Positions 1-6,915 are shown, counted from the stretch's first letter. The stretch is 14,400 nt of DNA from Methanobacterium sp. (GCA_003151535.1 PLXT01000138.1:1-14400); one strand, 5' to 3'. The notes: generated by a model from the letters alone, not told the origin. Translations and numbers: made by a program.

Positions 1-670
1 TGCTTTGTAGTTTGCTGATTGTGGGATTCCAATATTTATCTGGCCGTGGAGTTCTAACTTCTAAAAATTGTCCTTTACTGTTTATTGCCGTAACTATCTT
101 AGTTATACCTAAATCAATAGCTTGGTACTGTCCATTATCATTGTATTCTTTTTTAGTTGGTTCGTGGGTGATGCTAATGTAGTATTGGTTCTTTTTTTGG
201 AATATCTGTACTTCTTTAACCTTTTCAAAACTAAACTTTTCAGGTATATTGAAAACTAATGGTGTGTCATTGTATTTGTGTGAAAACTGTATATTACCAT
301 TTTTTAGTTTGAATCCTGATTGATTGTACTTTAATGTTGTAAAATATTTTTTACCTTTGTATTTTGGTGGTCTTGCGTCTTTGTGTCCGTTTTTCCATAG
401 ACTGAAAAATGATTTGAAATTAGCATCCAATGTGCGTAGAGTCATCTGCAAAACCTTAGAATAAACCATTCCATATTCTGGATATTCCTTTTTAAGTTCA
501 GGTAACTGGTTTTGCTGAGTTGTATAACTGATGGTTTCTTTATTGTTTTCCCATGCTGTTTTACGTTCAGATAATGCGAAATTATATAACAACCTACAAC
601 CTTCACTAAGAAACCATAATACTTCTTCCTGTTCATTATTTGGAAATATCCTTATTTTTTGAGTTAACAT
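1..670 (-). CDS. tnpB: TnpB, IS605 OrfB-type RNA-guided nuclease (partial, C-terminus off window)
   Basis: The frame is open from the ATG at 670-668 to the window edge, giving 223 residues with no stop. The N-terminus (MLTQKIRIFP, then EGCRLLYNFAL) is the typical TnpB helix-turn-helix start. Residues around 95-125 carry the basic PPKYKGKKYF segment. AIDLGITKIVTAI at 184-196 is the RuvC-I motif, with catalytic Asp at 186. TnpB proteins are usually 350-420 residues, so the RuvC-II Glu, the four-Cys zinc finger and the RuvC-III Asp must lie outside the window. In characterised relatives TnpB is a guide-RNA-directed DNase that promotes retention of the element. Activity here is inferred, because only the first catalytic residue is visible. 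There is no clear Shine-Dalgarno, and the short gap to tnpA suggests translation from the same message. Confidence 0.88.
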   Translation of the reverse strand, partial: MLTQKIRIFPNNEQEEVLWFLSEGCRLLYNFALSERKTAWENNKETISYTTQQNQLPELKKEYPEYGMVYSKVLQMTLRTLDANFKSFFSLWKNGHKDARPPKYKGKKYFTTLKYNQSGFKLKNGNIQFSHKYNDTPLVFNIPEKFSFEKVKEVQIFQKKNQYYISITHEPTKKEYNDNGQYQAIDLGITKIVTAINSKGQFLEVRTPRPDKYWNPTISKLQS

Positions 671-678
671 TATGTTCT

Positions 679-1086
679 TTATTTTTCTCCTTGACTTTCA
701 ACATACTTTATCAGGACATTAAGGGTGGTTTGTCCTGTTGTTGTTAGGAAATATGATGGTGACCAAAACGCTTGTTTCCATAGCAATTGTTTCACTTCTG
801 GATAGTTACGTTTAATTTCACGTGAAGTAATTGTTTTAATGCTGTTTAAGTATTTTGGAATGTTTAATGTTGGTTTTGCTTTGAATATCATGTGGAAATG
901 GTCTTTATCACATTCTATGTTTAGGACTGTTACTTCGAATGTTTCGCTTATCTCATGAATTTTCTGTTTAAGGAAATCTATTATTTCATCATTGACTAAT
1001 GCTTTTCTACGGTATTTCACAACTTGTACCAAATGGTATTGTAGTGCATATACTGAATGTGACCCTCTGTCAAGCCCATATTTCAT
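679..1086 (-). CDS. tnpA: TnpA, IS200/IS605 Y1 HUH transposase
   Basis: A 135-residue protein, the usual length for IS200/IS605 TnpA. It opens with the family-typical GSHSVYALQYHLVQVVKYRRK. The HUH metal-binding pair is in DHFHMIF (His63, His65). The single catalytic tyrosine is Tyr128 in LIKYVESQ near the C-terminus. FWSPSYFLTTTG at about 107-118 is also typical. These enzymes cut and rejoin single-stranded DNA at hairpin-marked ends through a 5'-phosphotyrosine link. All catalytic residues are present and there is no frameshift, so the gene could be active. The ATG at 1086-1084 matches the family start, though I see no convincing ribosome binding site. The stop is 8 nt before tnpB. Confidence 0.93.
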   Translation of the reverse strand: MKYGLDRGSHSVYALQYHLVQVVKYRRKALVNDEIIDFLKQKIHEISETFEVTVLNIECDKDHFHMIFKAKPTLNIPKYLNSIKTITSREIKRNYPEVKQLLWKQAFWSPSYFLTTTGQTTLNVLIKYVESQGEK

Positions 1087-1116
1087 AGTTATATATATTA
1101 TTGTAAAACTATAAAA

Positions 1117-1485
1117 TTGTTTCTATTAATATCGATTCATCCCCCCTCCCTTTCGAAAGGGGGACTTCTCGATAAAGCGGTTAAATTTACATTTGAGAAT
1201 TGGGAAAAATGTAAGTGCGTCACATGTCCAGTACAGGCAGAAAACCAGTGCTTTCAGGAAAAAAATGTAAAAACAATTGAAATAATGCCTAAAATTAAAG
1301 AAACTAATATGGTAGAATCTCCAGAAATGTTTCCAGGGATGTATTGTGTTAATGGTAAAACCACATGCAGAAATTTAGATACTAAACAAATATGCCAATG
1401 TCATACCTGTCCATTATGGGTAAAATACGACTTACTCCATGGTAAACCTATGAGATACTTCTGCAGAGATGGTGCAGCCAAATAA
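1117..1485 (+). CDS. DUF2769-type cysteine-rich protein, 5' end probably replaced by the IS
   Basis: Residues from about 23 onward (KFTFENWEKCKCVTCPVQ) fit the DUF2769 family, small cysteine-rich proteins common in methanogens and of unknown function. Ten cysteines are arranged in two C-x-C-x2-C groups (Cys32/34/37 and Cys93/95/98), with others at 45, 77, 84 and 116. This suggests metal or Fe-S binding, which is inference. The first 19 or so residues are encoded by the IS left-end hairpin region and look non-native. Between the in-frame stop at 1060-1062 and the first Met (residue 57), the only possible start codon is the TTG at 1117, and it has no Shine-Dalgarno. The native start was most likely just before codons for DKAVKFTF (about 1171) and was lost to the insertion. 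It may be a pseudogene or be expressed from an IS-borne start. Confidence 0.65.
   Translation: MFLLISIHPPSLSKGGLLDKAVKFTFENWEKCKCVTCPVQAENQCFQEKNVKTIEIMPKIKETNMVESPEMFPGMYCVNGKTTCRNLDTKQICQCHTCPLWVKYDLLHGKPMRYFCRDGAAK
1131..1173. repeat. Palindrome/imperfect inverted repeat at the IS left end
   Basis: CCCTTTCGAAAGGG at 1148-1161 is a perfect 14-bp palindrome. With one bulged T (1147) the stem extends by two C:G pairs (1145-1146 with 1162-1163). Farther out, ATCGA (1131-1135) is complementary to TCGAT (1169-1173), separated from the core by mismatched bases. It is the only G+C-rich patch in this A+T-rich spacer and sits about 60 bp upstream of tnpA. This is where IS605 elements carry the hairpin bound by TnpA. 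Assignment to the IS rather than the neighbouring gene is inferred from position. Confidence 0.6.
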
Positions 1486-1492
1486 AAAAAAA
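1484..1492 (-). terminator. Oligo-T terminator candidate for the AAA+ ATPase
   Basis: Nine consecutive T on the minus strand, 51 bases past the ATPase stop codon and directly after the stop of the convergent DUF2769 gene. Archaeal RNA polymerase terminates at such U-tracts without needing a hairpin. The call rests on position and tract length only. Confidence 0.45.
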
Positions 1493-1542
1493 GTTTTAGG
1501 CATATTAAAATTATCAATTTATTAACTGAATAAACCAATTTA

Positions 1543-2883
1543 TCATACTTTTTTGCTAATTATCCTTTCAAATAGTTCAGGTGTGTATTTTCTTTGCATT
1601 GCTATCAATATATGTGCATCTAAAGCTTCTTCAAGCACTTTTAATGTTAAAACTTCTTCATTATTTCTTATTCTTACTGATTGAGCTATGTGGGCTATGT
1701 CCCTAGCATGTGCAAAGGTAGGAGTTAACTGTTCACCTCCATCTACTAGGGGAAGATACACATCACGAAATCTTTCAAGTACACTATCATCATAAGTTTC
1801 ATGGAGTTCATCCAGATTTCTCTTAAAAACTTCAACAATTTCATCAGGGTTAGGAGGCCCCAGTATGATGTTCATAGGTGCACGTCTTAGATGTGCTTCG
1901 TCAACAATATTAATCTCAAGGTTGGTTGAAAGTATTGGTATGAACTGTGTATGGACAATTACAGGGGATCCCTTAATATAAATTACATCCCTCTTATTTT
2001 CTAACGGTACAATTAATCTGTTTAAAATAATGTTGTGGTCTTCCTTCTGCCTACCCAGATCATCTAATAATAAAATTCCACCATTGGCCTTTATTATCGG
2101 GGATGTTTCATAAACTCCTTTATTAGGATTGAACAAAGTTTCAAGCTTTTCTGACGTAAGTTCTGAACCAGTGAAAACAAAAGGGGCCTTAACTTTTACC
2201 CAACGAGGATCTTCAGGTTGTTCAGGACTTTTCCTATGAAAATCTGGATCATATAGTTGGATAACGCTACCACTAAATTCTATATATTTTGGAATCAAAA
2301 TTGGGGGCAACATATTGGACATTTTACTAGTTAGGAATGTTTTACCTGTTCCAGGAGATCCGTAAATGAAAAAACCTGTACCCCCTATAGATGAAGCAAC
2401 CAGAGTTTTTTTACCCTCTTCAATACCCACAATATCCTTTAATGCACTTGCAATTACAGCTTTAGGAATTTTTAATGGAAATCTTCCCTTAAACTGTGCA
2501 CTCATAATAGTATAATATTCATCATAGCTAACTGGAGAAATTCCAATATATGGATTTTCTTCCATTATCTGCAAAGCCTTTTCCCGGCCGCTCTTCTTTA
2601 TTGTATATTCAACACTTGAAAAAAGAAATCCTCCCCCAGTTTGAGCACACATATCATCTTTTTCAAGACCATGTAAAATTTCCTCTAAAATATCAACGTG
2701 AAGACCTGTTATATCATGTAACTGTGTCACCTTGATGTTTCCATAGGTAGATATTATCTTTAAAACCAAATTTTTAATGAACGATTCGGAAATATCAATA
2801 TCCTCAAGATTTTTCGGCTGTTCAACCAGGCTAAACATCTTTTGCATCCTTTCATCATGATAATAATCACCTAAATTTTCCAA
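1543..2883 (-). CDS. AAA+ ATPase with N-terminal winged-helix-like domain (orphan)
   Basis: A 446-residue protein. Residues about 33-108 look like a winged-helix domain, and about 140-430 form the AAA+ module. Walker A is GSPGTGKT (175-182), Walker B is GGILLLDDLGR (268-278), sensor 1 is the Asn in ILSTNLE (321), and the candidate arginine fingers are Arg333/Arg334 in AHLRR. The overall pattern (FSGSVIQLYDPDFH, DPRWVKVKAPFVFTGSEL, NRLIVPLENK) recalls a bacterial group annotated as ATPase with chaperone activity, often linked to Flp/Tad pilus loci. This is recognised from memory. No pilus or substrate gene lies nearby, so its client is unknown. The start is TTG at 2883-2881, supported by GGGGGAG five bases upstream; the nearby ATG at 2897 is in another frame. 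There is no signal peptide or membrane segment, so it is cytoplasmic. Confidence 0.88.
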   Translation of the reverse strand: MENLGDYYHDERMQKMFSLVEQPKNLEDIDISESFIKNLVLKIISTYGNIKVTQLHDITGLHVDILEEILHGLEKDDMCAQTGGGFLFSSVEYTIKKSGREKALQIMEENPYIGISPVSYDEYYTIMSAQFKGRFPLKIPKAVIASALKDIVGIEEGKKTLVASSIGGTGFFIYGSPGTGKTFLTSKMSNMLPPILIPKYIEFSGSVIQLYDPDFHRKSPEQPEDPRWVKVKAPFVFTGSELTSEKLETLFNPNKGVYETSPIIKANGGILLLDDLGRQKEDHNIILNRLIVPLENKRDVIYIKGSPVIVHTQFIPILSTNLEINIVDEAHLRRAPMNIILGPPNPDEIVEVFKRNLDELHETYDDSVLERFRDVYLPLVDGGEQLTPTFAHARDIAHIAQSVRIRNNEEVLTLKVLEEALDAHILIAMQRKYTPELFERIISKKV

Positions 2884-2888
2884 AAGAA

Positions 2889-2895
2889 CTCCCCC
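2889..2895 (-). promoter_or_regulatory. Shine-Dalgarno fixing the TTG start of the ATPase
   Basis: GGGGGAG on the minus strand lies 5 nt before the TTG at 2883. No ATG or GTG in that frame has comparable spacing, so this site favours the TTG start. Confidence 0.6.
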
Positions 2896-2983
2896 ATAGT
2901 TACCATAATATCAATACAATTACAATGACCAGAAATTTTATTCTGAACCAATTTTTTTAAAAAACTTATTCGGGATATTTTCC

Positions 2984-2993
2984 ATATAATATA
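2984..2993 (-). promoter_or_regulatory. TATA-box candidate for the AAA+ ATPase
   Basis: The minus strand reads TATATTATAT here, about 100 nt upstream of the TTG start. That would put transcription start near 2963 and leave an untranslated leader of roughly 80 nt. The spacer is A+T rich throughout, so a chance match is possible. Confidence 0.3.
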
Positions 2994-3017
2994 TCATTTA
3001 CTATTGAATTCACAGTG

Positions 3018-3025
3018 TATAAATA
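3018..3025 (+). promoter_or_regulatory. TATA-box candidate for the flavodoxin gene
   Basis: TATAAATA at 3018-3025 is a good archaeal TATA element. Using the usual spacing of about 25 bp, transcription would begin around 3045, leaving a leader of roughly 115 nt before the ATG at 3161. Confidence 0.45.
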
Positions 3026-3039
3026 ATTCTTAAAGTTTC

Positions 3040-3057
3040 TTGTGAAATTTTTCACAA
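3040..3057. promoter_or_regulatory. 18-bp inverted repeat, putative operator of the flavodoxin gene
   Basis: TTGTGAAA and TTTCACAA are perfect 8-bp arms around a TT centre. The repeat overlaps the transcription start predicted from the TATA box at 3018. Binding of a dimeric regulator there would block initiation, the usual layout for archaeal repressors. The regulator is unknown, and none is encoded next to it. The pattern is seen directly; the role is inferred. Confidence 0.45.
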
Positions 3058-3160
3058 CAAATAATGGAAACAAAAATTAAAAATAAAATTAAAGTTATCA
3101 TTTATTTGATTCATTACAGAATTGTAACTTAAAAAATGGTAATAATGGGGGTAAATAATA

Positions 3161-3613
3161 ATGAAAGGGTTAGTGGTATATGGAACACGTTATGGTACAG
3201 CAAAGGAAATTGTAGAAGAGATATCTGGTACTTTAAAAGATGAAAATGTCGATGTGAAATTAGTGAATGCTAAAGAAATTAGGGATCATGATGTATCTGT
3301 CTTCGATCTCATTGTTGTAGGTACTGGTATCAAAATGGGCAAATGGACCAAGGAATCCATAAATTTCTTGAAAAAAAATAGAAATATTCTATCAAATAAA
3401 AAAGTTGCATTGTTTATATCTTGTGGAACAGCCAACACAGAAAAATCAATGGCCGAAGGACAAGAGAAATATTTGGATAATATATCCAAGGAGTATTTAA
3501 CCAACAAACCAATTGCAACAGGACTTTTTGGAGGTGTTTATGATCCAAATGTCAATCATGGTCTTATGTTCAAATTTGTAAATAGATTCATAAAAAAAGA
3601 ACTGGAAGGGTAA
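3161..3613 (+). CDS. Flavodoxin-domain protein, HemG-like
   Basis: A 150-residue, single-domain flavodoxin-fold protein. The FMN phosphate loop is YGTRYGTAKEIVEEI (7-21). GTGIKMGKWTKE (55-66) and LFISCGTAN (about 84-92) occupy the positions of the other flavin-contacting loops. The first resembles the GxSIRYG region of HemG-type protoporphyrinogen oxidases more than classical electron-transfer flavodoxins. It probably binds FMN and moves electrons in the cytoplasm. The partner is unknown, and a heme role is not implied in this lineage. The ATG at 3161 is preceded by GGGGGT (3147-3152) at good spacing. It stands alone, divergent from the ATPase and convergent with dapL, with a putative operator upstream. 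Redox-responsive control is plausible but unproven. Confidence 0.85.
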   Translation: MKGLVVYGTRYGTAKEIVEEISGTLKDENVDVKLVNAKEIRDHDVSVFDLIVVGTGIKMGKWTKESINFLKKNRNILSNKKVALFISCGTANTEKSMAEGQEKYLDNISKEYLTNKPIATGLFGGVYDPNVNHGLMFKFVNRFIKKELEG

Positions 3614-3615
3614 GG

Positions 3616-3631
3616 ATCCGAAACAGCGGAT
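3616..3631 (+). other. Short stem-loop just after the flavodoxin stop
   Basis: ATCCG (3616-3620) pairs with CGGAT (3627-3631) across a 6-nt loop, two bases after the stop codon. No T-run follows, so it is not a clear terminator. It could mark the 3' end of the transcript in the short convergent spacer with dapL. Confidence 0.25.
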
Positions 3632-3690
3632 AATTCCAGAAATTGGGATGAAATAAAAACCTGGTCTAAAAATTCAACTAAATTAATATT

Positions 3691-3698
3691 AAAAAAAA
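3691..3698 (-). terminator. Oligo-T terminator candidate for dapL
   Basis: Eight T in a row on the minus strand, about 25 bases after the dapL stop. This fits archaeal U-tract termination in the convergent gap. Confidence 0.45.
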
Positions 3699-3722
3699 TT
3701 ATTTAAGAAAAATATTGAAGGT

Positions 3723-4958
3723 TTAAATAGAAAGTTTTGTAATTCTATTCATTGCCTCTTCAGTATTTTCAAGTGTATTAAAAGCAGTTAACCTGAAATA
3801 ACCTTCACCACTAGGTCCAAATCCAACACCCGGAGTTCCAACAACGTTAGCTTCTTTAAGAAGCAGATCAAAAAATTCCCAAGAATCCATGTTTTCGGGT
3901 GTTTTAACCCAGATATAAGGAGAGTTAATTCCACCATAAACTTTTAAACCAATATCTTCCATGCTTTTCCTGACTATGCTTGCATTGTCAAGGTAATATG
4001 CAATGTTCTCCTTGATTTCTTTCTGTCCCTCGGGAGAATAAACTGCCATAGCGGCTCTTTGGACTGGATATGATACTCCATTGAATTTGGTTGTCTGTCT
4101 TCTGTTCCATAATGAATTCAAGTCATGTGGATTTCCATCCGAATCATAGGCCACGATTTCCTTCGGTACAACTGCAAATGCACATCTTGTACCCGTGAAT
4201 CCAGCATTTTTAGAGAAACTTCGAAATTCTATTGCAACTTCCTTCGCACCTTCAATTTCATAGATACTTCGTGGGATGTTATCTTCCGTTACATATGCTT
4301 CGTATGCTGCATCAAAGAGAATTATTGAATTATTCTCACGTGCATATTCTACCCATTTTGAAAGTTCTTCCCTTGTTAGAGTTGTGCCTGTGGGATTGTT
4401 AGGTAAACATAAATATATGAGGTCTACAGGACTTTCTGGAAGTTCGGGAATAAAGTTGTTCTCGGCTGTGCATGGGAGGTAAACAATTCCCTCATAACGT
4501 CCACTATCCTGCATTGGCCCACTTCTTCCGGCCATTACATTACTATCAACATATACTGGATAAACAGGATCAGTGACTGCTATAACATTTTCAAGACCAA
4601 ATATTTCCTGTATGTTTGCAGTATCACACTTTGCGGCATCGCTTATGAAAACCTCATCAGTTGAAAGTTCAATTCCTAGTGGTTTGAAATCATTTTTTAT
4701 AATTTCTTCGATAAGAAATTTGTAACCCTGTTCTGGCCCATAGCCCATAAATGTATCTGCATCTCCCATCTCAAGCACTGATTTATCAAATGATTCTACA
4801 ACAGCCCTTGGAAGTGGACGTGTTACATCTCCTATACCCATTTTTATTATCTGAGAATTTGGATTCTCTTTTTGAAATTCTTCAACCCTGCGGTTGATCT
4901 CAGCGAATATATAGTTGCTTTTCAAAAGCAGATAGTTTTCATTGATTTTAACAGACAT
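3723..4958 (-). CDS. dapL: LL-diaminopimelate aminotransferase
   Basis: A 411-residue class I/II fold-type I aminotransferase. It converts tetrahydrodipicolinate plus glutamate directly to LL-diaminopimelate, the short lysine pathway found in methanogens, plants and some bacteria. The PLP lysine is Lys250 in FRSFSKNAGFTGTR. Other cofactor and substrate residues are Asn187 in LPNNPTGT, Asp216 and Tyr219 in LFDAAYEAY, and Arg389 in YFRLTAF. IKMGIGDVTRPLP (38-50) is the DapL-typical N-terminal signature that separates it from aspartate aminotransferases. Length matches the family. The ATG at 4958 is preceded by GAGGT (4973-4969). It lies 277 bp downstream of gltX on the same strand, with a T8 tract and TATA candidates between, so it is probably its own unit. 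Lysine also enters pseudomurein in Methanobacteriales. Confidence 0.95.
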   Translation of the reverse strand: MSVKINENYLLLKSNYIFAEINRRVEEFQKENPNSQIIKMGIGDVTRPLPRAVVESFDKSVLEMGDADTFMGYGPEQGYKFLIEEIIKNDFKPLGIELSTDEVFISDAAKCDTANIQEIFGLENVIAVTDPVYPVYVDSNVMAGRSGPMQDSGRYEGIVYLPCTAENNFIPELPESPVDLIYLCLPNNPTGTTLTREELSKWVEYARENNSIILFDAAYEAYVTEDNIPRSIYEIEGAKEVAIEFRSFSKNAGFTGTRCAFAVVPKEIVAYDSDGNPHDLNSLWNRRQTTKFNGVSYPVQRAAMAVYSPEGQKEIKENIAYYLDNASIVRKSMEDIGLKVYGGINSPYIWVKTPENMDSWEFFDLLLKEANVVGTPGVGFGPSGEGYFRLTAFNTLENTEEAMNRITKLSI

Positions 4959-5054
4959 TTTTTATAAAACCTCATTAACTTTTTATTTTTATGAATATTA
5001 TCAAATTTTACTTATAATATTTAATTGTCAACTCTAACGTGAGACTCTCATTTT

Positions 5055-5063
5055 TATTTATAA
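5055..5063 (-). promoter_or_regulatory. TATA-box candidate for dapL
   Basis: The minus strand reads TTATAAATA here, about 97 nt upstream of the dapL ATG. A second candidate, ATTATAAGT, lies nearer at about 5010-5018. The 277-bp gltX-dapL spacer (4959-5235) holds no supportable gene. Apart from these elements and the T8 tract at 5138, only low-complexity A+T sequence is seen. Confidence 0.3.
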
Positions 5064-5137
5064 TTTTATTCAATATTAAATGCCATCCATATCCAAACAT
5101 AATCAAATAAATTAGAGTGGTTATTTCTGATATTTAT

Positions 5138-5145
5138 AAAAAAAA
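5138..5145 (-). terminator. Oligo-T terminator candidate for gltX
   Basis: Eight T on the minus strand, about 90 bases beyond the gltX stop. It is followed at once by a TATAAATA-like stretch that could serve dapL. Confidence 0.4.
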
Positions 5146-5235
5146 TAATAATGGATATGATTTGAGTGTGTTATAATATTAAATTATTTAGACAGCCATT
5201 TAATAAAACCATTCCATTCATACTCAAATTATGGT

Positions 5236-6915
5236 TCACTTATGTGCGAAGTAGAAGGTCAGCTTATTATCTGTTACATTATCTAAACGTGCAAATCCGA
5301 ATCTTTCAAATTGAACCACATCGTCTACCCTAAGATTTGATGCAGATGGTTCTATATATCCAGTTATCACACTCGCATCTGGCATCACCAGATCTGCACT
5401 CAACGATCCATCCACTGGTACCCATTGTACAATCATGGCTTTGGAATTTCTTGCTTCTTCAAGGTCATTACTATGATAAACGGTTTGATCACCATTAAAA
5501 GACACATTTACAGCATCTATAAGTCTTAATATCCGATTATTCCCTGTTTTTTTATAATCATCCGTTGTGATGTAGAGTTTAGGTCCAAATGGAAGTTCGC
5601 GGTTACCCCTTTCAAGATGGTCGGGATGCAATGGTCGTTCAATAATTCCAACTTCTGAATCGGGTAGATTTTCAATTTCTATCATGGTGGGGTGGGGTAC
5701 AAAGAAGTACCTGTTTGATGTTTCTTCGAGTATTGCACGGTTAAGTCCAGAAACTTTTTTCCAACTGACAGTTGCATCTGATATTTTAGGACCTATCTCC
5801 ATCATAAGTTCTGTTATTGCTTCCTGTTTTATTCCACGTCGAGCAATTGCACGTATAGTTCCGAGCCTTGGATCATCCCATCCAGTGTAAAGCCCATCTT
5901 CAATACCCTGTCTTGCCTTGGATGTACTAAGGGCCACATCTTCCATTTTAAGTCTTCCATAATGTACGAAGACGGGTACTTTCCATCCGAAGTGTTGATA
6001 CAGGTATCTCTGTTTTTCACTGTTTGCGAGATGGTCCTTCCCTCTGAGTACATGTGTAACACCCATTAAATGATCATCCACAGCTACAGAGAAGTTCATC
6101 ATAGGATAAACTCTATATTTATTTCCTGTTAGAGGATGTTGAGCTTCAACAACCCGCATTGCAACCCAATCTCTTATTGCAGGATTTTTATGTTTTATAT
6201 CTGTTTTAACCCTTAGAACTGCTTCTCCCTCTTTCATGGTTTTCAATTCTTTCCATAGTTTTATGCTGTGTTCAACAGGTAGTTCATGGCAGGGGCATGG
6301 TTCGCATTCGTCCTTGAGTTTTTTGAAGTCTCCACCTTCACAGGTGCACATGTATGCTTCCTTGATTTCTATGAGTTTTTCAGCATACTCGTAATATATT
6401 TCCATTCTGCTGCTTTGAACATATTTTTCTTGCCAGTCAACGGACAGCCACTTCAGATCCTCTTCCATCATTTGGTAAGCTAAAGGATCAACTCTTCGAG
6501 GGTCTGTGTCTTCAACCCTAAGAATAAGCTTACCACCGTAACGTTTAACATATTCTTTGTTGAGTACTGCTGCCCTTGCATGACCTATATGTAGGGGGCC
6601 TGATGGATTTGGTGCAAACCTTAACACTACCTTCCCCTTAACATCTGGAAGATCAACAAGTCCCTTCACTTCTACATGTTTCTTCTCCTTCATACCGCCT
6701 AATTTATCAAGTTCGGTTTTCTGAAGATCCGGATCCATTGAATTTACCTTTAAAACAAGTTCAGCTGAAACTTGAGCAATTTTTTTCGCCTCACTTCTGA
6801 GTTCGGCATGTGTTGCCATAACAGATCCCATAACCGCCCCGTTACTGGCTTTTCCTTTATGTTTCACTGCGTTAATCAGCGCATGTTTGTAAACTATTTC
6901 TTCAAGGTTACTCAT
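5236..6915 (-). CDS. gltX: Glutamyl-tRNA synthetase, archaeal type
   Basis: A 559-residue class I aminoacyl-tRNA synthetase. Archaeal GluRS enzymes charge both tRNA(Glu) and tRNA(Gln) with Glu, the latter being amidated by GatDE. A roughly 95-residue N-terminal extension precedes the catalytic core, as is normal for archaeal GluRS. The HIGH motif is in APNPSGPLHIGHARAA (109-112). The KMSKS equivalent is ALSTSK (328-333). VEDTDPRR (134-141) and the Asp-rich SVAVDDHLMGVTHVLRG (276-292) are family hallmarks. Cysteines 190, 192, 204, 207 and 209 form a possible zinc site in the catalytic insert. The C-terminal half is the beta-barrel anticodon-binding domain of the GlnRS/archaeal type. The ATG at 6915 has GGAGTG (6926-6921) five bases upstream. 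It follows idsA after 169 bp containing a T8 tract and a TATA candidate. Confidence 0.96.
   Translation of the reverse strand: MSNLEEIVYKHALINAVKHKGKASNGAVMGSVMATHAELRSEAKKIAQVSAELVLKVNSMDPDLQKTELDKLGGMKEKKHVEVKGLVDLPDVKGKVVLRFAPNPSGPLHIGHARAAVLNKEYVKRYGGKLILRVEDTDPRRVDPLAYQMMEEDLKWLSVDWQEKYVQSSRMEIYYEYAEKLIEIKEAYMCTCEGGDFKKLKDECEPCPCHELPVEHSIKLWKELKTMKEGEAVLRVKTDIKHKNPAIRDWVAMRVVEAQHPLTGNKYRVYPMMNFSVAVDDHLMGVTHVLRGKDHLANSEKQRYLYQHFGWKVPVFVHYGRLKMEDVALSTSKARQGIEDGLYTGWDDPRLGTIRAIARRGIKQEAITELMMEIGPKISDATVSWKKVSGLNRAILEETSNRYFFVPHPTMIEIENLPDSEVGIIERPLHPDHLERGNRELPFGPKLYITTDDYKKTGNNRILRLIDAVNVSFNGDQTVYHSNDLEEARNSKAMIVQWVPVDGSLSADLVMPDASVITGYIEPSASNLRVDDVVQFERFGFARLDNVTDNKLTFYFAHK

Larger units (their letters stand above)
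1..1173 (-). mobile_element. IS200/IS605-family insertion sequence, left part (right end outside window)
   Basis: Two adjacent minus-strand genes, a Y1 HUH transposase (tnpA) followed 8 nt later by a TnpB protein, are the signature of IS605-type elements with both genes in the same direction. The side upstream of tnpA carries a short palindrome at 1148-1161, as expected for the subterminal hairpin of an IS605 left end. The right boundary given here is an estimate. The element probably ends within a few bases of 1165-1180, where DUF2769-type coding sequence begins on the other strand. The other end of the element, and the omega/reRNA region that normally overlaps the 3' end of tnpB, lie left of base 1. 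Such elements have no terminal inverted repeats and make no target duplication, so the exact junction cannot be read without an empty-site comparison. Confidence 0.75.

Noticed and set aside
442..636. A 64-residue minus-strand reading frame inside tnpB
   Set aside because: It is out of frame with the longer open TnpB frame, which has clear family motifs from 670 to the window edge.
4959..5235. A possible small gene or RNA in the gltX-dapL spacer
   Set aside because: No open frame with a ribosome binding site and no tRNA-like or strongly structured sequence was seen. Only A+T-rich DNA with TATA and T-tract candidates and a 7-bp inverted pair (CATATCC/GGATATG) is present.
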